64,000 bases of DNA from Patescibacteria group bacterium (GCA_031082005.1 JAVHLR010000001.1:1177386-1241385); one strand, 5' to 3'. Positions 24,768 through 32,532 are shown, numbered from the stretch's first letter. Numbers and translations: made by a program. Notes: generated by a model from the letters alone, not told the origin.

Positions 24768-24796
24768 TTGACCACGGACCAAAAACTCCCTAACCT
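24768..24796 (+). promoter_or_regulatory. promoter of the 24828-25325 gene
   Basis: TTGACC (24768-24773), 17-bp spacer, TAACCT (24791-24796), about 30 nt before ATG 24828. Confidence 0.45.
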
Positions 24797-24827
24797 CCAA
24801 CCAGCCAATCAACCGGAGGGATAGGAC

Positions 24828-25325
24828 ATGCCCAATGCACCTTCAGACCGCCCAACCCCCTACATCTCCCCCTTGACTCCGGAGGAGTACGCCAAGCTCG
24901 GAGAATCTGAGCGCGAACGCGTCCACCGTCTCGCCTTCCGCCTGAACAAGCCACTTGCCGACCAAGCTTTCGCAGACCCGGACGTCGCCTGGATCCTCGT
25001 CGCCGATTCGCCTGGCAAAATCGTAGCGCAAGGCAAACGCAACGAACGCATGAGCGATACTCGAATCTCCGAGATCGAACAGCAAACCAGCAAGGTCTGC
25101 TACTTCTACTCCCGACCCGACGAACTCGTCGAGGAGATCCCGCGCGAAAAACCACGCTTCCCTTGGGCATCACCGCGTCACAAACCCGGCAGCATCGGCC
25201 CTTTCGTGGATTCAAAGCAAGTCGTGCGACAGCGCGGCGAAATGCCGTTCCGCTATGACTTCCCAGGCGACGAAATCAGCTGGCCGCCACCCTATCGCCT
25301 TCATCGACTGGATAGGAACCGTTAG
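24828..25325 (+). CDS. hypothetical protein (DUF5678-like core possible)
   Basis: 165 residues from MPNAPSDRPTPYISPLTPEEYAKLG; GGAGGGATAG is the ribosome site. The middle part (AFADPDVAWILVADSPGKIVAQGK ... VCYFYSRPD, residues about 50-100) resembles short DUF5678-type proteins with a beta-hairpin Trp-Ile-Leu-Val-Ala pattern; the C-terminal part is Arg/Pro/Phe-rich. Single-gene unit with its own promoter and terminator. Function unknown. Confidence 0.65.
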   Translation: MPNAPSDRPTPYISPLTPEEYAKLGESERERVHRLAFRLNKPLADQAFADPDVAWILVADSPGKIVAQGKRNERMSDTRISEIEQQTSKVCYFYSRPDELVEEIPREKPRFPWASPRHKPGSIGPFVDSKQVVRQRGEMPFRYDFPGDEISWPPPYRLHRLDRNR

Positions 25326-25353
25326 CCTGCATCGCATACCATCTCTCTTCGCC

Positions 25354-25388
25354 CAACCCGCCTCCTCGATGGCGGGTTGAACTTTTTA
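25354..25388 (+). terminator. terminator
   Basis: CAACCCGCC-TCCTCGAT-GGCGGGTTG followed by AACTTTTTATA ends the 24828-25325 gene. Confidence 0.8.
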
Positions 25389-25423
25389 TAAAATGATGAA
25401 CCCCGGGGGAGAAACCCTCGGGG
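25389..25423 (-). terminator. terminator of the 25.4-26.2 kb gene set
   Basis: Minus strand CCCCGAGGG-TTTCT-CCCCCGGGG followed by TTCATCATTTTAT. Confidence 0.7.
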
Positions 25424-25450
25424 CTAGTCGTGACGTCGCTTGACGTCTTG

Positions 25451-25663
25451 TCATTCAGCTTCTCGCCGAGTCGGGCGGGACATATCTTCAATCGGCTGAT
25501 TAGCTGCTTGTTCCCGCAAGTGTTCGAGCAGGCGCCGTGCGTTCTCGGCAATGAGCTCCTGGCTAGCGGCTATACGCGCGACTCTCTTCGTGGACTTCTC
25601 GTCGCACACCACGAAGGGATCATACTTCCGCGCTCTCGGTTTGCGTGACCTGGGCTCACCCAT
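25451..25663 (-). CDS. small basic protein
   Basis: 70 residues from MGEPRSRKPRARKYDPFVVCDE; GAGGAGGTG before ATG 25663 decides the start. Basic N-terminus and a helical C-terminal half (RIAASQELIAENARRLLEHLREQAANQP). Its start lies inside the end of the previous gene (8-nt overlap), so translation is coupled. Last of three genes. Unknown function. Confidence 0.6.
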   Translation of the reverse strand: MGEPRSRKPRARKYDPFVVCDEKSTKRVARIAASQELIAENARRLLEHLREQAANQPIEDMSRPTRREAE

Positions 25664-25901
25664 CGCGCACCTCCTCAATCCTTGTCTCGCGACACGTCAA
25701 GCGGTCGTACTCTTCACCGAAGAATTGTCCAAGCGTCTGGCCCTGATCCAGCGCATCGAAATCGCTCTCCGCGATTTCGTCTGCGCCCACGCCCTGCTCC
25801 GAGAACACCTCCGCGACCGAATAGTGCAGCCTCCAAACCGGCCTTTGTCCGTGGCCAGTCCTCTCCTCCAACGGCACTCCGTCTTTCCTATTCGTAGGCA
25901 T
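25656..25901 (-). CDS. small acidic protein
   Basis: 81 residues from MPTNRKDGVPLEERTGHGQRP; AGGGGGT before ATG 25901 favours this start over one 42 nt upstream. Acidic C-terminal half (DEIAESDFDALDQGQTLGQFFGEEYDRL). Middle gene of the 25.4-26.2 kb set. Unknown function. Confidence 0.6.
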   Translation of the reverse strand: MPTNRKDGVPLEERTGHGQRPVWRLHYSVAEVFSEQGVGADEIAESDFDALDQGQTLGQFFGEEYDRLTCRETRIEEVRDG

Positions 25902-25949
25902 CTCGTACCCCCTACTTACGAAATAATGCGACTTCGATTGCACATGGAT

Positions 25950-26225
25950 TTAGATCAATCTCACTGGCTTATGCGCCATCAGTGTCAAATGATCATCTGC
26001 CAAGTCAACAGACCAACCGTCAGCACGCAACTCTTCAGCACGTTTGACGATATCCTCGGCCGTCACTGGCTTGGACGACGTCACCACTGCCCTCGACTCC
26101 GACCGATTGGTTGCTCTGCGTCTTTCTGCCTCCTCACTACTCGACTCACGCAAGAGGCTAAAGCCGTTATACAGGCCATAAGCTAATAGGCAAAACAAAA
26201 TCACCGCGAGAACCAGATACTCCAA
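25950..26225 (-). CDS. single-helix membrane protein, TTG start
   Basis: Starts at TTG 26225 behind an excellent AGGAGG site (7 nt), giving 91 residues. A membrane helix (EYLVLAVILFCLLAYGLYNGF, about 2-21) is followed by a Ser/Glu/Arg linker and a small folded domain (TAEDIVKRAEELRADGWSVDLADDHLTLMAHKP). The in-frame ATG farther upstream would translate a palindromic repeat and is rejected. First gene of the three-gene set, whose -35 box lies in that repeat. Confidence 0.65.
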   Translation of the reverse strand: MEYLVLAVILFCLLAYGLYNGFSLLRESSSEEAERRRATNRSESRAVVTSSKPVTAEDIVKRAEELRADGWSVDLADDHLTLMAHKPVRLI

Positions 26226-26256
26226 CGTACGCCTCCTTTCAAAGTACCACCTAAAG

Positions 26257-26284
26257 ATTATTCCCTTTCTGGATCCAGGGTCAA
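26257..26284 (-). promoter_or_regulatory. promoter using a palindromic repeat
   Basis: -35 TTGACC (26284-26279) is part of the palindromic repeat 26269-26296; after 16 bp comes AATAAT (26262-26257). It drives the three genes ending at 25451. Confidence 0.45.
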
Positions 26285-26296
26285 GCCCGGGATGAC
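26269..26296 (+). repeat. palindromic repeat (CTGGATCC...GGGATGAC family)
   Basis: CTGGATCCAGGGTCAAGCCC then GGGATGAC: a right half of the family seen complete in dinB. Half-copy between divergent genes. Confidence 0.55.
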
Positions 26297-26340
26297 AAAA
26301 AAGTAAGGAAAAAAGAACGTAAAAATGATACCATACCCCC

Positions 26341-28095
26341 ATGACCAAATACGAGGAACTCGCCAAAATTTTGTTCGAATTCAGCTATCGCGAAGCCATG
26401 CTGGACACACCCTTCAAACCTCGTGCTTACGAGCTCGCCTCCGAATCCGTCAGCGCACTCAAAGATGACATCGAAACAGCCTGGCGCAAGGGCGGCATCA
26501 AAGCCCTCAAAGACCTCCCCGGCATCGGCCAAAGCATCGCCGAAAAGATCGACGAATTCTTCCGTACGGGAAAAATCAAAGAGTACGAAAAGATGCACAA
26601 GGATTTTCCCGTCGATATCTGGGGGCTTTCACGCATCGAAGGCCTGGGACCAAAACATATCGCCGATCTATACAAATATCTCAAGGTCAAGAACCTAGAA
26701 GGCCTCGAATGGGCGTTAGAACAACACAAAATCCGCTCCATCCCGCGCTGGGGAGAAAAAAGCGAATCCAAACTCGCCCGCGGACTGAAGCTGATGCAAC
26801 ACTCTTCCGGCCGACGTCTGCTGGGCGAGATACTTCCGTTCGCCGAGAAAATCGTCGCTAAACTGGAAGCGGTCAAAGGCGTGAAACGCGTCACCGTTGC
26901 CGGATCCATCCGGCGCCGCCAAGAGACCGTCGGCGATATCGACCTACTCGCCACGACGGCTGATCCAAAAAAAGTCATGGACGCTTTCGTCAGCCTCCCC
27001 TTCGTCGAGTCGGTCCATGAGCGCGGAAAAACGCGCTCTTCCGTGCGCCTAAAGATCGGCATCGATTGTGACCTACGCGTCGTTCCTGACCAAGTCTATG
27101 GCGCGACGCTCCAATATTTCACAGGCGACAAACGTCACAACGTCTTGCTACGTGAATACGCACTATCGAAAGGCTTCACCTTAAGCGAATACGGCCTATT
27201 CAAACGCTCGCACGGAGCGCGCAGCGCCAAACCCAAACTCATCGTCTGCAAAACCGAAGAAGAAATCTACACAAGGCTCGGTATGAATACTCCCCCTCCG
27301 GAAATCCGCGTAGGTGCAGACGAAATAGAAGCTGCACAAAAACACAAACTCCCCGATTTAATCCCCTACGGCTCTGTCCGTGGCGATCTTCAGGTCCAAA
27401 CGAATTGGACAGACGGAAATTCCACGATCGAAGACATGGCCAAAGCCGCCCAAGCCGCCGGACTTTCATATATGGCCGTGACAGATCACACAAAATCGCT
27501 CGCATTCATCAATGGTCTGGACGAGAAGCGTCTTGCCAAGCAAGGCAAAGAGATAGACGCGCTGAACAAAAGCCTAAAAGGCTTTACCGTCCTAAAAGGC
27601 ACGGAATGCGACATACACAAAGACGGCAAACTGGATTTGTCCAACGAAGCTTTAGCGAAGTTGGATTGGGTCGGGGTCTCCATCCATTCAAGTTTCAGTC
27701 TCTCGCGCGCCGAGCAGACCAAACGCATCATCAAAGCACTCTCCAACCCCAACGTTGACTGCTTCTTCCATCCGACTTGTCGTCTCATCGGCAAACGCGA
27801 ACCAATCGATTACGATTTCGACGAAGTACTTGCAGCGGCCAAAAAATTTCGTGTCGTACTTGAGATAGACTGCTATCCCGATCGCTCCGACCTGAACGAC
27901 AGTCACGTCCGCGCTGCCGTAAAAGCAGGAGTCATGCTCGCCATAGATACGGACGCGCACGCGCCGGAGCATTTCCGCTTCATCCCGTTAGGCGAAGCGA
28001 TCGCTCGCCGCGGATGGGCAACTAAAAAAGATATCTTGAATACGAAAAGCGCCAAACAACTTCTCGCCTTTCTGGCTAAAAAACGGCAAAGATGA
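26341..28095 (+). CDS. polX: PolX family DNA polymerase / 3'-5' exonuclease
   Basis: Gap-filling repair polymerase fused to a PHP exonuclease. 584 residues, usual length: N-terminal 8-kDa-like and helix-hairpin-helix region (LKDLPGIGQSIAEKI; LSRIEGLGPKHIADLY), pol-beta palm with GSIRRRQETVGDIDLL (metal Asp pair) and IDCDLRVV, then from about 335 the PHP domain with GDLQVQTNWTDGNSTIEDM, AVTDHTKS, CDIHKDG, FHPTCRLIGKR and DTDAHAPEHF. In the first PHP motif the usual H-x-H is Q-x-N (LQVQTNWTDG), so one metal site may be altered. A TGATAC box 9 nt before ATG suggests a leaderless mRNA. Confidence 0.92.
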   Translation: MTKYEELAKILFEFSYREAMLDTPFKPRAYELASESVSALKDDIETAWRKGGIKALKDLPGIGQSIAEKIDEFFRTGKIKEYEKMHKDFPVDIWGLSRIEGLGPKHIADLYKYLKVKNLEGLEWALEQHKIRSIPRWGEKSESKLARGLKLMQHSSGRRLLGEILPFAEKIVAKLEAVKGVKRVTVAGSIRRRQETVGDIDLLATTADPKKVMDAFVSLPFVESVHERGKTRSSVRLKIGIDCDLRVVPDQVYGATLQYFTGDKRHNVLLREYALSKGFTLSEYGLFKRSHGARSAKPKLIVCKTEEEIYTRLGMNTPPPEIRVGADEIEAAQKHKLPDLIPYGSVRGDLQVQTNWTDGNSTIEDMAKAAQAAGLSYMAVTDHTKSLAFINGLDEKRLAKQGKEIDALNKSLKGFTVLKGTECDIHKDGKLDLSNEALAKLDWVGVSIHSSFSLSRAEQTKRIIKALSNPNVDCFFHPTCRLIGKREPIDYDFDEVLAAAKKFRVVLEIDCYPDRSDLNDSHVRAAVKAGVMLAIDTDAHAPEHFRFIPLGEAIARRGWATKKDILNTKSAKQLLAFLAKKRQR

Positions 28096-28112
28096 TTCCA
28101 TAGGGTTTCCTT

Positions 28113-28988
28113 ATGTCTTTTCTCGGCGTTCTCTTCGCTTTCGGCGCACTCTTCGGCTGGGCAACCGGTGATTTTTTTATCCAGCGCACCACTCGCGCGG
28201 TCGGCATCACCAAAAGCCTTTTCTACATCGGACTCGTCGGAGCAGTAGCTCTCTTGCCTTTCGTCTATTCGGAGGTCATCCCCTCGTTAAGCGACCGTAG
28301 CCAATGGCCGCTCCTTATTTCGGTCTGCGTCATCGTAGTCCTTGCCGCCTTTTCGAATTTCCAAGGCCTCAAGAAAGGTAAACTCTCCGTCGTCTTGCCA
28401 CTGACCGGGCTAGAATTGCCGGTGACCATAGCTCTGACCACTTTCCTGGGGCATGAAATCCTCTCGCCCCATATCTACCTTTTAATGGGTGCGACTGCAA
28501 TCGGCATTTTCCTGACCACCATCGTGAGCTTGCGCGATTTCCGAGGCTTAAGGTTCGAAAGCGGCACGCTCTTCGCCCTCGGTGGAGCGATAGGCCTCGG
28601 CGTCACCAACTATCTGGTCGGCCAAGCCAGTCGTGCTTACTCGCCTCTTTTCACCCTTTGGCTTACGCATACCGTAGCGTGCTTGGTTGCAGCTGCTCTC
28701 CTATACAAAACGGGTATTTTGAAACCTTCTTTGCTGCTCGCTGATCTAAAAAAACATACCCTCATCATCACGCTGCAAAGCCTCCTCGATAACTTCGCCT
28801 GGCTAAGTTACGCCTATGCGACGACGCTGATACCTATCGGCATAGCAGCCACCATCAGCGAAAGCTTCATCGTGGTCGGCACGCTTTTCGGTGTCATCTT
28901 CAATAAAGAAAAATTGAAAACTCACCAGATCATCGGTATCACCATCGCGCTCGCTGGCGTCTTGGCCCTTGCAGCCATGGCGGAATGA
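28113..28988 (+). CDS. EamA/DMT-superfamily transporter
   Basis: 291 residues with ten membrane helices arranged as two EamA halves. The N-terminal half begins FLGVLFAFGALFGWATGDFF; the second has ALGGAIGLGVTNYLVG and ends IGITIALAGVLALAAMAE. It is a metabolite or drug exporter of unknown substrate. It follows polX by 17 nt and ends at a shared terminator. Confidence 0.88.
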   Translation: MSFLGVLFAFGALFGWATGDFFIQRTTRAVGITKSLFYIGLVGAVALLPFVYSEVIPSLSDRSQWPLLISVCVIVVLAAFSNFQGLKKGKLSVVLPLTGLELPVTIALTTFLGHEILSPHIYLLMGATAIGIFLTTIVSLRDFRGLRFESGTLFALGGAIGLGVTNYLVGQASRAYSPLFTLWLTHTVACLVAAALLYKTGILKPSLLLADLKKHTLIITLQSLLDNFAWLSYAYATTLIPIGIAATISESFIVVGTLFGVIFNKEKLKTHQIIGITIALAGVLALAAMAE

Positions 28989-29016
28989 AAAAGCCCCGGG
29001 CATCCGGGACTTTTTT
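28989..29016 (+). terminator. terminator between convergent genes
   Basis: AAAGCCCCGGGCATCCGGGACTTTTTT: stem CCCGG/CCGGG with A and T runs on either side, usable in both directions. Confidence 0.7.
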
Positions 29017-29439
29017 CTAGGCTATCTCCTCGAACCAAATCTTCTTCTCGTGTTCCGCCTCTTCTATGTGCGCTAACCAGAGTTTCACGGACAGTTCGGG
29101 CCATTTGGCTTTCACGATCTCACGCGCTTCCTTCAGATCACCGGTCATCTTATTGTATTCGACTTCGGCCGTCTCAAAAGACTTGCTTCCGCCATAAGCC
29201 CCGCAGTTCGTATGGGCGACCAGGACCACTTCTTTCATCTCGTGCAGCGTCTTCGATATCTCGATCTGTCTCAAGGCGAATGATTGCGTCTCCGGATTGA
29301 CGATATTCTTGGCCGAACCTGCGATGGAGACCAGATCCGCGTCATCCATCATCCCATGTTCATCCATGAAACCCTTCATGGCCTTACCGAAGCGAAAATC
29401 CATGCAATGCATTAAGAGCGATTTACAGACATGAGACAT
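29017..29439 (-). CDS. beta-carbonic-anhydrase-like protein
   Basis: 140 residues from MSHVCKSLLMHCMDFRFG; the longer in-frame start is less likely. The zinc-site motifs of beta-carbonic anhydrases are present: CxDxR in HCMDFRFG and HxxC in AHTNCGAYGG, with the Rossmann-like LVSIAGSAKNIV and MKEVVLVAHTNC between. It is much shorter than classical enzymes (about 200), lacking the N-terminal helix and the C-terminal part, so CO2 hydration is plausible but not proven. Such short homologues are frequent in CPR genomes. Confidence 0.78.
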   Translation of the reverse strand: MSHVCKSLLMHCMDFRFGKAMKGFMDEHGMMDDADLVSIAGSAKNIVNPETQSFALRQIEISKTLHEMKEVVLVAHTNCGAYGGSKSFETAEVEYNKMTGDLKEAREIVKAKWPELSVKLWLAHIEEAEHEKKIWFEEIA

Positions 29440-29590
29440 ACGTATATCAAATTTAATGAATTTTGTTCGGGTCAAAGACTAACACACCGTAAGCTTTTCC
29501 TCCAGAGAACGAAAAACTGGTCCCGAAGTCTAAACGAGGTGTGAATTCGGGATCTCAAAGGTTCGCACACTTAGTGTAGACATTACATAA

Positions 29591-29616
29591 AATAACGCCC
29601 TTATTTAAGCGTTATT
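29591..29616 (-). terminator. terminator of tRNA-Leu
   Basis: Minus strand AATAACGC-TTAAATAAGG-GCGTTATTTT directly after the tRNA 3' end. Confidence 0.7.
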
Positions 29617-29622
29617 TTTATT

Positions 29623-29707
29623 TGGTGGGCCCGGTGGGAGTCGAACCCACATACCTTGCGGTGACGGATTTTAAGTCCGTTGCGTATACCAATTCCGCCA
29701 CGGGCCC
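29623..29707 (-). tRNA. tRNA-Leu (TAA)
   Basis: 85 nt with encoded CCA. Acceptor GGGCCCG/CGGGCCC, anticodon stem CGGA/TCCG with loop containing TAA, a long variable arm (CACCGCAAGGTAT) as expected for Leu, T arm GTGGG-TTCGACT-CCCAC. Confidence 0.95.
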
Positions 29708-29715
29708 TTAAAATT

Positions 29716-30069
29716 TCAATTCAATTCCTCCGGCGCTAATGCCTCCAACGCCTTATCCCCCTGCGCTGCAGCTATCTCCTCATCCAGGGTCTCCTGGAGT
29801 TTACGTAGCCTAACCAAAAGCACATCCCCTTCCGCGATCATGGACATCCAATGGTTGCGCAACACGCTGTAACTCAAGGTCCTGTCATCTTGTATCACGT
29901 CGTCATGCGGGACTTTCTCATCCAATGTCTGGACATTCCCCGCCCAAACAGCCTGCTTCTCTGCGACTTCATTCAGACGTTCCTCGTTCCTCCGCTTCAT
30001 CTCAACCAGCAATTTCATTTCATCCTGCGGCGACATCTCTTTTCCGCTCGTCGGCATCTGTTCTTTCAT
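29716..30069 (-). CDS. coiled-coil hypothetical protein
   Basis: 117 residues, MKEQMPTSGKEMSPQDEMKLLVEMKRRNEERLNEVAEK..., helical with two charged segments (about 15-45 and 70-110) and an acidic end. It lies 1 nt after its partner gene 30071-30286, so the two form one unit. No family recognised; no signal peptide. Confidence 0.6.
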   Translation of the reverse strand: MKEQMPTSGKEMSPQDEMKLLVEMKRRNEERLNEVAEKQAVWAGNVQTLDEKVPHDDVIQDDRTLSYSVLRNHWMSMIAEGDVLLVRLRKLQETLDEEIAAAQGDKALEALAPEELN

Positions 30070-30070
30070 A

Positions 30071-30286
30071 TCAGTTCAATTGTGAATTGAGCCAGGCTAA
30101 ACGTGACGAGACATCATCCGGCATATCGTCCAAAAGTTTCCGCGCCTTCTCTCCCTGCACCTTCAGATATTCGATGCGTGAATCGATGGCATGGGCCTTC
30201 TGCGATATCGCCTGAAGGGTTTGCGCCCGATGAGTCAGATGGGTGTGCGTCAATTTCCTGACTTGCAGGTTTGCGTTAGGAAGCAT
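30071..30286 (-). CDS. small helical protein
   Basis: 71 residues from MLPNANLQVRKLTHTHLTHRAQTLQAI; the upstream extension of the frame would run through the terminator of the gene before it. Amphipathic helix with Lys/Asp at the end (EYLKVQGEKARKLLDDMPDDV). It stands 1 nt before the coiled-coil gene 29716-30069. Unknown function. Confidence 0.55.
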   Translation of the reverse strand: MLPNANLQVRKLTHTHLTHRAQTLQAISQKAHAIDSRIEYLKVQGEKARKLLDDMPDDVSSRLAWLNSQLN

Positions 30287-30311
30287 AATCCGACCATAGC
30301 CTATCTCACCG

Positions 30312-30366
30312 GAAAAAAAATAACAACTTACGAAGAAGCTCCGATCTCTTGGACGAGACCGGAGCC
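30312..30366 (-). terminator. terminator of the zinc-ribbon gene
   Basis: Minus strand GCTCCGGTCTCG-TCCA-AGAGATCGGAGCT, then about 10 nt and TTATTTTTTTT. Confidence 0.65.
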
Positions 30367-30372
30367 GGAGCC

Positions 30373-30762
30373 TCACGCTTTGAGGATATTCCGCCACTGG
30401 GGAGGGCGGAGCTTAAAGGGTCGACGATCCAAAGTCGGCGCGGCGCCCATCTTACAGTCCGGGCACTCGCTGGCCAAAAAATCATTCCCTCGAAAGACCA
30501 ACACAGCGTTCGTGCCGTTACATGATGAGCACAGCTGTGCTTCGAAGACGATGATGGGTGAGAATCCAGACAACTCCCCTCGCCTTAGCTCATCGATGTC
30601 CAAAGAGGACTGATAGACCGGGTTGCATTTCCGGTTAGTACAGTAACCATCGATCATCTTGGGATCATTTTCGACCCAAAAGACTAACCGACGGAACGTA
30701 TTCTGCCCGCACTCGTGGCACAAAGTATCGTCCACAAGCCAAAGGCATATTCCTCTATGCAT
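30373..30762 (-). CDS. four-CxxC zinc-ribbon-like protein
   Basis: 129 residues from MHRGICLWLVDDTLCHECGQ, behind AAGGAG. Four cysteine pairs (CHEC, CTNRKC, CSSC, CPDC) at about 15, 41, 78 and 100 indicate two zinc ribbons; the rest is Arg/Phe-rich. A promoter (30791-30819) and a terminator bracket it as a single-gene unit. I do not know a family; a nucleic-acid or protein-binding adaptor is possible. Confidence 0.65.
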   Translation of the reverse strand: MHRGICLWLVDDTLCHECGQNTFRRLVFWVENDPKMIDGYCTNRKCNPVYQSSLDIDELRRGELSGFSPIIVFEAQLCSSCNGTNAVLVFRGNDFLASECPDCKMGAAPTLDRRPFKLRPPQWRNILKA

Positions 30763-30790
30763 CCTCCTTCTCCTTGAAAGGACTACGCCT

Positions 30791-30819
30791 ACTTAAGCAT
30801 AAGACGCGTTTTCCTTCAA
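30791..30819 (-). promoter_or_regulatory. promoter of the zinc-ribbon gene
   Basis: -35 TTGAAG (30819-30814), 17-bp spacer, -10 TTAAGT (30796-30791). Confidence 0.4.
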
Positions 30820-30847
30820 CCCTGTCACCCCAAAGCGCAAAGGATGA

Positions 30848-30853
30848 TAAAAT
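30848..30853 (+). promoter_or_regulatory. -10 box of the Nramp-like gene
   Basis: TAAAAT ends 9 nt before ATG 30863, so the mRNA would start at or next to the start codon. Confidence 0.4.
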
Positions 30854-30862
30854 GAAGCCACC

Positions 30863-32128
30863 ATGAAGAATGACGAAAAAGACGCAAAAGGAAAAATCTG
30901 GGATAAGCTCGGGCCGGGATTCATTACCGGGGCATCGGATGACGACCCATCCGGCATCGCCACCTACACCCAAGTCGGTGCACAGTTCGGGTTAGCGCAG
31001 CTCTGGACCACGCTCATGCACCTACCCCTCATGATCGCGATCCAAGAGATGGTCGGGCGTATCGGTATGGTCGCCGGCGAGGGACTGGTGAGTCTGCTGC
31101 GCAAACACTACGGTAGACCGCTCGTCTGGTTGGTCGTATTCTTGGTTTTCATCGCCAACACCATCAACATCGGTTCAGACCTCGGCGCCATGGCTGACGC
31201 CACCCGCCTCTTGATCCCCGCCGTTCCGTTCAGTCTGTTCCTGATCGGTTACACAGTACTTATTCTGATTCTGGAGATCTTCTTAAGCTACAAAACCTAC
31301 GCCTCTGTACTGAAGTGGCTCGCCTTAAGCCTTCTTGGTTATTTACTGACCGCATTCATCGTAACCACCGACTGGAGACAGGTCTTATTGGCCGCCGTTT
31401 CTCCGACTTTCTCGTTCGAACGCGACTTCGTCATCGGCATCGTCGCTTTACTCGGCACCACCATCTCGCCCTATCTCTTCATCTGGCAGGCGAACGAAGA
31501 AATCGAAGAAGAAATCGCCGCCGGGCGTACGACCATCAGACAGCGCAAAGGTGCTTCCAAGCAAGAAATCTCGACGATGCGCCGCGACACGGCCGTTGGC
31601 ATGGGCTTTTCCCAGACCATTACCTTCTTCATCATCGTCACCGCAACGAATACTTTTTTTGTCCACGGACTCCACGACATACAGACTACGGCCCAGGCAG
31701 CCGAGGCTCTTGAACCGCTTGCCGGAAGTTTCGCTTCATATATTTTCGCGCTCGGCATCGTCGGCACCGGAATGCTTGCTGTCCCCGTCCTTTCGGCTTC
31801 CGCGTCATATGCCTTATCCGAAGCGCTCAAATGGCATAGCGGGCTATACAAAAAACTCAAACAGGCCCACGGCTTCTATGGCGCCATCACCATTGCGACG
31901 CTGATCGGCCTACTCATCAACTTCTCCGGGCTTAACCCGATCAAAGCCCTATACTGGGCAGCCGTCTTCAACGGCATCATCACCCCACCTCTCGTGCTCA
32001 TCATCCTCATGGTGGCTAACAACAAAAAAATCATGGGCAAATGGGCAAATGGGCGCTGGTCAAACGTCTTCGGCGGCCTCACTTTTCTCGCCACCTCCGC
32101 AGCCGTCATCCTCATGTTCATGCTATGA
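30863..32128 (+). CDS. Nramp-superfamily metal transporter, divergent metal site
   Basis: 421 residues with about eleven membrane helices. The N-terminal GPGFITGASDDDPSGIATYTQ is the Nramp helix-1 region, but DPSG stands where canonical Mn/Fe transporters have DPGN. Helix 6 reads TTISPYLFIWQ where they have a Met-Pro-His motif. A charged cytoplasmic loop (EEIEEEIAAGRTTIRQRKGAS, about 210-235) follows. These changes suggest another ion, for example Mg2+, or a different mechanism. Its stop overlaps the pyrophosphatase ATG by 4 nt. Confidence 0.88.
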   Translation: MKNDEKDAKGKIWDKLGPGFITGASDDDPSGIATYTQVGAQFGLAQLWTTLMHLPLMIAIQEMVGRIGMVAGEGLVSLLRKHYGRPLVWLVVFLVFIANTINIGSDLGAMADATRLLIPAVPFSLFLIGYTVLILILEIFLSYKTYASVLKWLALSLLGYLLTAFIVTTDWRQVLLAAVSPTFSFERDFVIGIVALLGTTISPYLFIWQANEEIEEEIAAGRTTIRQRKGASKQEISTMRRDTAVGMGFSQTITFFIIVTATNTFFVHGLHDIQTTAQAAEALEPLAGSFASYIFALGIVGTGMLAVPVLSASASYALSEALKWHSGLYKKLKQAHGFYGAITIATLIGLLINFSGLNPIKALYWAAVFNGIITPPLVLIILMVANNKKIMGKWANGRWSNVFGGLTFLATSAAVILMFML

Positions 32129-32481
32129 ACGACGCGCAAGATTTCTTGAGCAAGACGATTGACGTGAAAGTCGAACGCCCCATCGGTTCCAAGCACCCGA
32201 AACTTGGATACATCTACCCCGTGAACTACGGCTTCATCCCGGGCACCATCTCCCCTGACGGTGAAGAATTGGACGCCTATATCCTCGGCGTCGATGCTCC
32301 CCTCGAAACATTCACCGGAGATTGCATCGCCTTCATCCATCGCTTCGATGATGACGACGACAAGCTCATCATGGTCCCCGAAGGCACCGACCTTTCCGAC
32401 GACGAAATCCGCCAAGCGACGGATTTCCAGGAAAAATTCTTCAAGTCAATCATCATCCGCCCGGCGGACAATGTGGAATAA
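32125..32481 (+). CDS. short inorganic pyrophosphatase-like protein
   Basis: 118 residues from MNDAQDFLSKTIDVKVERPIGSKHP; the ATGA overlap with the Nramp stop fixes the start. YIYPVNYGFIPGTISPDGEELDAYILG matches the soluble type I pyrophosphatase active-site block (Tyr, Asp and Glu residues), and DDDDKLIMVPEG follows. It is about 50 residues shorter than the usual enzyme, missing part of the N- and C-terminal shell. It would hydrolyse pyrophosphate or a nucleotide diphosphate bond; coupling with a metal transporter fits its need for Mg2+. Confidence 0.78.
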   Translation: MNDAQDFLSKTIDVKVERPIGSKHPKLGYIYPVNYGFIPGTISPDGEELDAYILGVDAPLETFTGDCIAFIHRFDDDDDKLIMVPEGTDLSDDEIRQATDFQEKFFKSIIIRPADNVE

Positions 32482-32532
32482 TCATATCGAGGCAATCATC
32501 TCGGATTGGCATCTCAATCATTTCGTATCTTC

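Noticed and set aside
24238..24771. Plus-strand frame through tRNA-Gly
   Set aside because: It would translate the complement of a tRNA and of a better-supported minus-strand gene.
25551..26186. Plus-strand frame of 211 codons
   Set aside because: Runs opposite three small genes that have strong ribosome sites and coupled starts.
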